Source: Candidatus Woesearchaeota archaeon (GTDB taxonomy: Archaea; Nanobdellota; Nanobdellia; Woesearchaeales; UBA525). From it: 8,912 bases of DNA. A program made the position numbers and the translations under genes. The stretch spans positions 1 through 8,912 of the forward strand of contig DAHXMN010000022.1 in NCBI GenBank assembly GCA_027371725.1, read 5' to 3'. Numbering within the stretch: position 1 is the stretch's first letter; each line of letters begins with the position of its first letter. Below the pieces are notes generated by a model, which worked only from the letters and a program-made list of their open reading frames with translations, had not been told where the DNA came from and did not search any database. Positions 3,080 through 8,912 of this stretch are shown here, in pieces.

Positions 3080-5220
3080 AGACGTACTACATCACGTCCG
3101 CGATCGCCTACCCGAACGCGAAGCCGCACCTCGGCCACGCGCTGGAGATCATCCAGGCGGACGCTGTCGCGCGGTTCCACCGGCTCAAGGGCGAGCAGGT
3201 CTTCTTCCAGACCGGGACGGACGAGCACGGCCTCAAGAACTGGCAGACCGCGCAGGCGAAGGGGCTCGCCGTGAAGGAGTTCCTGGACCTCAACGTCGCC
3301 GGCTTCCGCGAGCTCTATGCGAAGCTGGACATCTCCTACGACCAGTTCCTCCGCACAACCGATCAGACGCTCCATCATCCGGGCGCGAAGAAGCTCTGGC
3401 GCGCGCTCGTCGAGGCGGGCGACATCTACAAGCAGAAATACCGCGGGCTCTACTGCGCCGGCTGCGAGTCGTTCAAGCTCGAGCGGGAGCTCCAGGACGG
3501 CAGGTGCCCCGACCATCCGAACAGGGAGATCGAGACGGTGGAGGAGGAGAACTACTTCTTCAGGCTCTCGAAGTACAGGGACGAGATCGCCCGGCTCATC
3601 GAGTCGGACCAGTACAGGGTCGTCCCCGAGCAGCGGAAGAACGAGATCCTCTCCTTCCTCCAGGACGCGAAGGACATCAGCTTCTCACGGCCGAAATCGT
3701 CTCTTCCCTGGGGGATTACGGTCCCTGGCGACGAGGACCATGTCATGTATGTCTGGTGCGACGCCCTGTCGAACTACATCACCGGCGCGGGCTACGGCCG
3801 CGACGAGAAGGAGTTCGCCAGGCTCTGGCCGGCGGACTGCCATATCATCGGCAAGGACATCCTGCGCTTCCACGCGGCGTTCTGGCCCGCGATGCTCCTC
3901 TCCGCCGGGATCCCGCTTCCGAAAGAGCTCTTCGTCCACGGCTTCATCCTCTCGAAGGGCCTGAAGATGAGCAAGTCGATCGGCAACGTCATCGATCCGT
4001 TCGAGCAGGTCGCGCGCTATGGCGCGGACAGGTTCCGGTTCTACCTCCTCGAATCGATGCCGATCGACACGGACGGCGACTACGCCGAGGATCTCCTCGT
4101 GGAGCGCGTCAACAGCGAGCTCGTCTCGAACCTCGCGAATTTCGTCTACCGGACGTTGAGCTTCGTCGAGAAGAACTATGGCGGGAAGCTCGGCGAGCAG
4201 GCGGACGACGATGCCGCCAAGGAACTCGAACGGCTGGTCCTGGAGAAGGAGCGGCTCGCGCTCCAGTGCTACGCGCAGCACGAGTTCCGCAAGGCGATCC
4301 AGGAGCTCTTCGCGATCTCGACGCTCGGCAACCAGTACCTGCAGGCGAACGCGCCCTGGAAGGACCCTGCGAACGGCCTCCCGGTCCTGACGACCGCGGC
4401 CAACGTCGTGAAAGACCTCTCGATACTCTTCGCGCCTATCCTGCCTGGCTTCAGCGCGGAGGTCCAGGGGCAGCTCGGGCTCTCGGGGCTCTCGTTCGAC
4501 GACCTCGGCTTCACGCTCCGCAGCCATGCGATCGGGAAGCCCGCCATCATCTGGACGCGGCTCGATCCGCCGGCGTCCGGCGCTGGGGCGAAGACGGACG
4601 TCAAGGGCGCCACTGAAAACAACAAAAACAGTGATGACAAAATACGTGCTGGTGCTGCTACAAAAAATACTACCGATACCAAAATTACTAATACTAAAAA
4701 TAAGAAGGCGGACGGAAAGACCGAGGATGCTGACGGCAAGCGATCCGCCGCCATCACGCCCGCCGCGCTCGATCTCGTCGTCGCCGAAATTGTCAGGGTG
4801 GAGAAGCATCCGGACGCGGAGAAGCTCTACATCGAGACGCTCGACGACGGCTCCGGGCAGGAACGCGTCATCGTCTCCGGCCTCGTGCCGTACTACGCGG
4901 CGGAGGAGCTCCTCGGCAAGCGGATCATCCTCGTCAACAATCTGAAGCCTGCGAAGCTCCGCGGCGTGCTGAGCAGGGGGATGCTCCTCGCCGCGCAGGC
5001 GGAAGGCACGGTCGAAGTGCTCGAGGCGCCCTGGGCAGAGCCCGGAAATAAAGCAGTGATAGGAACTTTTGCGCAAGGAAAAGAAGAGATAAGCATCGAC
5101 CAATTCTTCAGCGTCAAATTCCTCGCGGAGCGCCACGCGGTCACATGCGCCGGCCAGCCCGTCACGGTCGACGGGAAACAGCTCAAGACGACGAAGGTCA
5201 TCGACGGGAAGGTCGCGTAG
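3076..5220 (+). CDS. metG: Methionyl-tRNA synthetase with C-terminal tRNA-binding domain
   Basis: A class I synthetase that charges tRNA-Met, including the initiator, with methionine in the cytoplasm. The start is ATG 3076 (MKTYYITSAIAYPN), with GGAGAGG upstream; a GTG at 3061 is in frame but adds only leader codons. The 714 residues include the HIGH motif as HLGH (18-21) and KMSKS exactly (297-301). A zinc knuckle is formed by Cys127, Cys130, Cys144 and His147, a CCCH set with the same spacing as the Thermus type. Typical segments such as EEENYFFRLSKY, VMYVWCDALSNY and HIIGKDILRFHA are present. A helical anticodon-binding part runs to about 500. A Lys/Asn/Thr-rich linker (about 502-560) leads to an EMAPII/Trbp111-like OB domain (about 562-665: DLVVAEIVRVEKHPDAEKLY, then LKPAKLRGVLSRGMLLA) that binds tRNA or dimerises. 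About 45 further residues follow. The linker uses AT-rich codons unlike the rest. The protein looks complete and functional. Confidence 0.97.
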   Translation: MKTYYITSAIAYPNAKPHLGHALEIIQADAVARFHRLKGEQVFFQTGTDEHGLKNWQTAQAKGLAVKEFLDLNVAGFRELYAKLDISYDQFLRTTDQTLHHPGAKKLWRALVEAGDIYKQKYRGLYCAGCESFKLERELQDGRCPDHPNREIETVEEENYFFRLSKYRDEIARLIESDQYRVVPEQRKNEILSFLQDAKDISFSRPKSSLPWGITVPGDEDHVMYVWCDALSNYITGAGYGRDEKEFARLWPADCHIIGKDILRFHAAFWPAMLLSAGIPLPKELFVHGFILSKGLKMSKSIGNVIDPFEQVARYGADRFRFYLLESMPIDTDGDYAEDLLVERVNSELVSNLANFVYRTLSFVEKNYGGKLGEQADDDAAKELERLVLEKERLALQCYAQHEFRKAIQELFAISTLGNQYLQANAPWKDPANGLPVLTTAANVVKDLSILFAPILPGFSAEVQGQLGLSGLSFDDLGFTLRSHAIGKPAIIWTRLDPPASGAGAKTDVKGATENNKNSDDKIRAGAATKNTTDTKITNTKNKKADGKTEDADGKRSAAITPAALDLVVAEIVRVEKHPDAEKLYIETLDDGSGQERVIVSGLVPYYAAEELLGKRIILVNNLKPAKLRGVLSRGMLLAAQAEGTVEVLEAPWAEPGNKAVIGTFAQGKEEISIDQFFSVKFLAERHAVTCAGQPVTVDGKQLKTTKVIDGKVA

Positions 5221-5221
5221 A

Positions 5222-5275
5222 TATTCTTTCTCACGTTCTTTCTTCCGCGCCGCTTCCTCTTCCTCTTTTTTTCCC
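5222..5275 (+). terminator. Pyrimidine-rich terminator after MetRS
   Basis: Starting right after the TAG, the plus strand is almost all C and T with repeated TTCTTTC-like tracts and seven consecutive T (5266-5272). This is a typical archaeal termination region. Confidence 0.6.
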
Positions 5276-5487
5276 GTACCGCCCCCGTCTCCGCACCGGC
5301 TTCGAGGCGTACCTCTCCTTCCGACCGCCGCACCGGAGCTCCCCGTAAGGGACAACCCCCTCTCCTCTCCGCCGCCTTGAACGCTACGCCTCGTCCTTTG
5401 GCCGGCGCTCTTGACGTGGGCGGCGCTCCACGAGTCCGCGGTGTACGCTTGTGGGTGGTTGATTCCGCTTCGCAGACCGCAACAAAA
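5276..5487. other. Intergenic stretch without recognised features
   Basis: I see no credible gene, RNA or repeat array here. The plus strand stays pyrimidine-rich to about 5370. Open frames crossing it on the minus strand are low-complexity Arg/Glu-rich continuations of frames opposite the MetRS gene. Confidence 0.5.
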
Positions 5488-5495
5488 TTTATAAA
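5488..5495 (+). promoter_or_regulatory. Strong TATA box of the large secreted-protein gene
   Basis: TTTATAAA is preceded by CAACAAAA, a good BRE-like stretch. The predicted start is near 5517. A leader of about 28 bases to GTG 5545 contains GGTGGT. An ATG at 5517 would give only a seven-codon frame (MRRWRGW). Confidence 0.75.
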
Positions 5496-5544
5496 GCCTG
5501 TCGACGGTGAGACGCCATGCGCCGCTGGCGCGGGTGGTAGGACG

Positions 5545-8500
5545 GTGGACGGCAGGCAGCTACGCATCGGTTTCATCCTCTCCGCCTGCTCGCTCGTCCT
5601 CCTCGCCCTCCTCGGATCTTCCGTGCTCGCCTACACGATCACCGACCTCACGTTCACGAGCAACGGCCAGCCGATAGCCGCGGTCAGCCCCGGCCACCCG
5701 CAGCTCGCCGACATGAGCTTCACCACCGACCTGAACCAGGGCTACGCCTTCCTCGACCTCAGCCAGCTCACCACCGACCCGGGGACGAGCGCCTCATACA
5801 GCAACCGCCAGTACCCGTTCACCGGCTGCGTGCGCAACGCGACCGCGAACACGACGACGTGCACCGACCAGCTCCTCATCATGCCCGCGAACGGGAGCGT
5901 CACCGTCCCGTACCGCCTCTTCAACGCGGGCACCAGCTACCCCGGCAACCTCACCGCGCAGTTCACCATCGACAACACCTCTCCCGCGGTCACGGGCATC
6001 GCGACGCAGCTCTGCGACGGCCAGCGGTGCTACATCGGCAGCGGCATCCAGACGAACGTCACCGTCTCCCTCGACGACCCCGACGGCGCGTTCGAGAAGC
6101 GTCTCGTCTTCTACCGGATCGGCACCCACCTCTTCTCCGTCGACAACTGCACGGGGGACAGCTGCACGGGCACCGCGCTCCTCACCTGCGCGGACGGCGA
6201 ACGCTACGGCATGACGGTGACCTCGGCGAACGGCGTCCCCACGCAGGACGACGCGGGCAACCCCGCCACGAACGAGACGCCCGTCACCGTGATCTGCGAC
6301 GCCACCCCGCTGCGGCTGCTCAACGTCACGCTCGCCGGCACGGGACCGCTCGGCCTCGTCACCAACGACGGCACGCTCACCGTCACCGCCACGATCGAGA
6401 AGCCCGTGCTGCACGTCACGATGACCGCGGACGTCACGCAGCTCGTCGTCAAGGCTGCGAGCGACGCCGCGGACGCCTCCGCCAACGCCACGAACGCCTC
6501 GGCCAACGCGACGGAGCAGCTCCAGAGCGTGCAGTGCACGAAGACCGTGAACGACCTCCAGGAATGCACGCTCAGCGTCGGCTCCCTCGCCGCGGGCCGC
6601 AACCTGCCCCTCGGCCTCCTCTTCACCGACGAGCTCGGCCGGACGCTCGCGGCGAACGTCACCGTCCCCGCGATCCTCAACGTCTCGAACGCGACGACGA
6701 CGCCCGCCCTCTTCGCCGCGAAAGCGACCGCAGTCACGCCCGGCACCATCGACCGCGCTGCCCTCCAATTGGCGCTGGACAACGCGTTCGACTACCCGCT
6801 CTTCGTCAATTACCATATCACCCGGCTCGCGCCCGGTGCGAAGATCCTCCGGCAGTCGATGGCCGCGACCTCCTGCGAGGTCGTCAAGAAGCCGAAAGCC
6901 AACAGCGACCCGTTCGGCCCGAACGACGGCCAGAACTGGAGCGCCACGCCCGCGCTCTTCCTCGACCCGATCAGGGTCTTCTACCCGGACGCGGACTGGA
7001 ACAAGGACAACCGGCTCGACGCCTCGTTCCTCAAGCTGGACACCTCGACGCTGAAGAGCGACCTCATCCTCGTCCGGTGCAACCTCTCCCTCACCGTCCA
7101 GCAGGACAACACGATCTACCCGTCGCCCGAGCAGCTGACGCTCTACTTCCCCCTGCGGCTGCACGACAGCAAGCTCGGCACGCCCGGCAAGGCGTTCCTC
7201 AAGAAGATCGACGACGAGCAGAACAGCCTCAACACCGGCCTGAACAAGCTCGTCGGCACGGCGAACCAGCTCACCAGCACGTTCGCGCAGATGTGCCAGC
7301 TCCAGAACATCATGAACATGCTCCAGACCCCCGGGCTGCAGATGCAGGCGATGGGTCTGCTCCTCATGCAGACCGGCGTCGGCCAGGGCCTCGCGAGCAG
7401 CGGCAACCAGCTCTGGAACATGATGTTCATGTCGAGCGCCACGTACTGGATGGGGAAGATGCCGAAGGCCTCGCCCACGAACCCGCTCAACGGCGCCACC
7501 TCCGCCGTGAAGGACGACTTCCAGAAGGCCACCCTGACGACGAAGAAGTTCTGCGACTACATCTACTGCGACGTCGCGAACAAGACCCAGGCGGCGGCCG
7601 AGGCGGCGCAGAAGAGCGGCGGCAACTGGCTCCTCGCCGGCGACCAGGGCTTCGCCAACGACCTGAACATCGGCAGCGAGATGCCCCCTGCCGCCCAGAA
7701 GATGGCCGGCGACTACTTCAGCAACCTCAACACGCCGGACGTGGGCGACAGCCTCATCATGTCCGTCGCTACGCAGTGCTGGAGCGGCGTCGTCTACAAC
7801 CTGAACAAGTACCGGGAGATCGACTGCGGCTACCTCGAATGCCTCAAGGAGCAGGCGCTGGACGGCGCGTCGATCACGCCGTGCGAGCAAGCACGGGGGG
7901 TCAAGATGTGCCGCTTCGTCACCGGCGAGATCTTCGAGCTGCCCTACATCCGCGTCGTCAAGAACCTCGCGGCCAACATCAACCAGATCGTGCAGTCCCC
8001 CCTGACGCTGCTCGTCAACCAGCTCAACTCGGCGAGCTGCGCCGGCACGGACCAGACGCTCAACTGGAAAGGGTTCGGATGCCACCTCATGAAGACGCTC
8101 GCCATGCAGAAGGACTTCAGCAGCGTCACGAAGTACAACATGCTCTTCTCCTTCCCCTACCAGGCGGACCTCTGCCAGAAGGCGCTCTGCCAGGGCAGCG
8201 CGTGCGGCCGCACGACGAGCGGCTTCCTCGAGCAGCTCTCCCCCGCTTTCGGCTACACCGGCGACCAGTACCGGCAGCAATGGTTCGCGGAACATGAGAA
8301 GCAGGCGCGCGTCCAGGTCGCGGACGCGATGCTGAAGAGCCTCCCCGATCTTTCGAATTTCGTCGGACCAGTTGATCCTCACAGGACGATAGGAAATGTC
8401 GACCCTAAGGGTTGGCAGACCGACCCGCAGTTCCAGGCATATATGAAAGAAGTCGGTGTCGACACGAGCACGACCCAGGGAGCGGCCGACGCGACGAGCC

Positions 8501-8912
8501 TCTGGTCATCGCTGAACGACCTGACTCCCTATCCTGGAGGCGGCACCAGCGTCGGCCAGAACGGCCGGAACGTCCTCCGGTCGCAGTTCGTCGCCGGGCA
8601 ACCCATCACCTCGGGCAGCCAGCTCGCCGGCCTCGCGAAGACCGGCACCGTGCCGGGCGCGAGCCTCCTCTCGACGAGCCAGCTGACGAACGACGCGATC
8701 GCCCAGAGCCTCGCGACGCTCAAGCAGACGCCGACGAGCAATCCCGTCTGCCAGCAGGGAACGACGTACAACAGCGTAGAGTGCGGGAAGCTCACTACTG
8801 CGTACAATACCGCCGCGGCGAACCTCTACAAGGACACGAAGTATGCTCCCACGGTCACGGGAGAGATATGCGAGTGTTCGGAACTCAACCTCGACGGCAC
8901 CTGCCGCCACTG
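5545..8912 (+). CDS. Very large secreted cysteine-containing protein, 3' end outside window
   Basis: The frame is open for 1122 codons to the right edge. I start it at GTG 5545, which follows GGTGG (5533-5537) and directly precedes a signal peptide: LRIG, a hydrophobic core at about 8-28, and VLA before Tyr30 as likely cleavage site. Residues about 30-430 are Thr/Val-rich, beta-like, with more than fifteen Asn-x-Ser/Thr sites, and an Ala/Ser/Asn-rich linker near 304-325. A Met- and Leu-rich amphipathic or membrane-associated segment lies at about 598-640 (QAMGLLLMQTGVGQG). Then follow spaced cysteines: 670/675 (CDYIYC), 745, 761/766 (CGYLEC), 780 and 789, with more near the end (CECSEL). The phrase YREIDCGYLECLKE and the GEIFELPYIRVVKN segment recall giant secreted or cell-surface proteins of DPANN archaea with no known function. 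A surface or attachment role is inference. Third codon positions are strongly GC. Confidence 0.85.
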   Translation, partial: MDGRQLRIGFILSACSLVLLALLGSSVLAYTITDLTFTSNGQPIAAVSPGHPQLADMSFTTDLNQGYAFLDLSQLTTDPGTSASYSNRQYPFTGCVRNATANTTTCTDQLLIMPANGSVTVPYRLFNAGTSYPGNLTAQFTIDNTSPAVTGIATQLCDGQRCYIGSGIQTNVTVSLDDPDGAFEKRLVFYRIGTHLFSVDNCTGDSCTGTALLTCADGERYGMTVTSANGVPTQDDAGNPATNETPVTVICDATPLRLLNVTLAGTGPLGLVTNDGTLTVTATIEKPVLHVTMTADVTQLVVKAASDAADASANATNASANATEQLQSVQCTKTVNDLQECTLSVGSLAAGRNLPLGLLFTDELGRTLAANVTVPAILNVSNATTTPALFAAKATAVTPGTIDRAALQLALDNAFDYPLFVNYHITRLAPGAKILRQSMAATSCEVVKKPKANSDPFGPNDGQNWSATPALFLDPIRVFYPDADWNKDNRLDASFLKLDTSTLKSDLILVRCNLSLTVQQDNTIYPSPEQLTLYFPLRLHDSKLGTPGKAFLKKIDDEQNSLNTGLNKLVGTANQLTSTFAQMCQLQNIMNMLQTPGLQMQAMGLLLMQTGVGQGLASSGNQLWNMMFMSSATYWMGKMPKASPTNPLNGATSAVKDDFQKATLTTKKFCDYIYCDVANKTQAAAEAAQKSGGNWLLAGDQGFANDLNIGSEMPPAAQKMAGDYFSNLNTPDVGDSLIMSVATQCWSGVVYNLNKYREIDCGYLECLKEQALDGASITPCEQARGVKMCRFVTGEIFELPYIRVVKNLAANINQIVQSPLTLLVNQLNSASCAGTDQTLNWKGFGCHLMKTLAMQKDFSSVTKYNMLFSFPYQADLCQKALCQGSACGRTTSGFLEQLSPAFGYTGDQYRQQWFAEHEKQARVQVADAMLKSLPDLSNFVGPVDPHRTIGNVDPKGWQTDPQFQAYMKEVGVDTSTTQGAADATSLWSSLNDLTPYPGGGTSVGQNGRNVLRSQFVAGQPITSGSQLAGLAKTGTVPGASLLSTSQLTNDAIAQSLATLKQTPTSNPVCQQGTTYNSVECGKLTTAYNTAAANLYKDTKYAPTVTGEICECSELNLDGTCRH

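Noticed and set aside
3685..5355. 556-codon minus-strand frame opposite MetRS
   Set aside because: Shadow of MetRS codon bias: the product is Arg/Glu/Asp-rich without recognisable motifs.
5517..5540. Seven-codon frame MRRWRGW at the predicted transcript start, similar to MPRLWRGIS before MetRS
   Set aside because: The shared Trp-Arg-Gly comes from reading GG-rich ribosome-binding sites in frame; there is no other evidence that they are related.
5859..8297. 812-codon plus-strand open frame overlapping the secreted protein
   Set aside because: Arg/His/Pro-rich shifted reading of the same GC-rich codons, with no start signal.
5794..8382. 862-codon open frame on the minus strand opposite the secreted protein
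   Set aside because: Val/Arg/Glu/Leu low-complexity product typical of the antisense of a GC-rich gene; the plus-strand frame has a signal peptide, ribosome-binding site and promoter.

Overview
The window looks like chromosomal DNA from a GC-rich archaeon, most likely of the DPANN group. Several genes have an archaeal TATA box about 26 bases before the inferred transcript start. Ribosome-binding sites are of the GGTGA type, and the single tRNA gene lacks an encoded CCA end. The 138-residue double zinc-ribbon protein and the very large, secreted, cysteine-containing protein resemble proteins I associate with DPANN archaea. That placement rests on recognition, not on a search.

Left part (1-1961). 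A partial membrane-protein gene runs off the left edge on the minus strand. Divergent from it is a DUF347/COG4705 membrane-protein gene broken by an in-frame TGA and cut short near 855. Next comes a visibly AT-richer minus-strand block that ends exactly at the 3' end of a tRNA-Thr(GGU) gene. Read from the tRNA outward, it holds the C-terminal 57 codons of what looks like a RecF/SMC-type ATPase, then a four-CxxC-type zinc protein, then a PD-(D/E)XK nuclease-like gene broken by a one-base frameshift. Stop and start signals are tightly coupled, so I read it as the decayed end of an acquired ATPase / zinc protein / nuclease operon, left beside the tRNA by insertion or deletion. This is the most unusual part of the window.

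Middle (1962-3075). Between the tRNA promoter and the zinc-ribbon gene lie two possible microproteins on the minus strand: one arginine-rich, one hydrophobic with a good GGTGA site. A shared TATATA promoter follows, then about 200 bases of hairpin-rich sequence without a convincing gene. The zinc-ribbon gene comes next and has its own TATA box.

Right part (3076-8912). A complete methionyl-tRNA synthetase has a C-terminal EMAPII/Trbp111-type tRNA-binding domain. It is preceded by a 21-base tandem duplication that creates a nine-residue upstream reading frame. After a pyrimidine-rich terminator and about 200 bases without visible features, a strong promoter drives the secreted protein gene, which runs off the right edge after 1122 codons. 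Very long ORFs in other frames of this half are by-products of GC-rich codon use.
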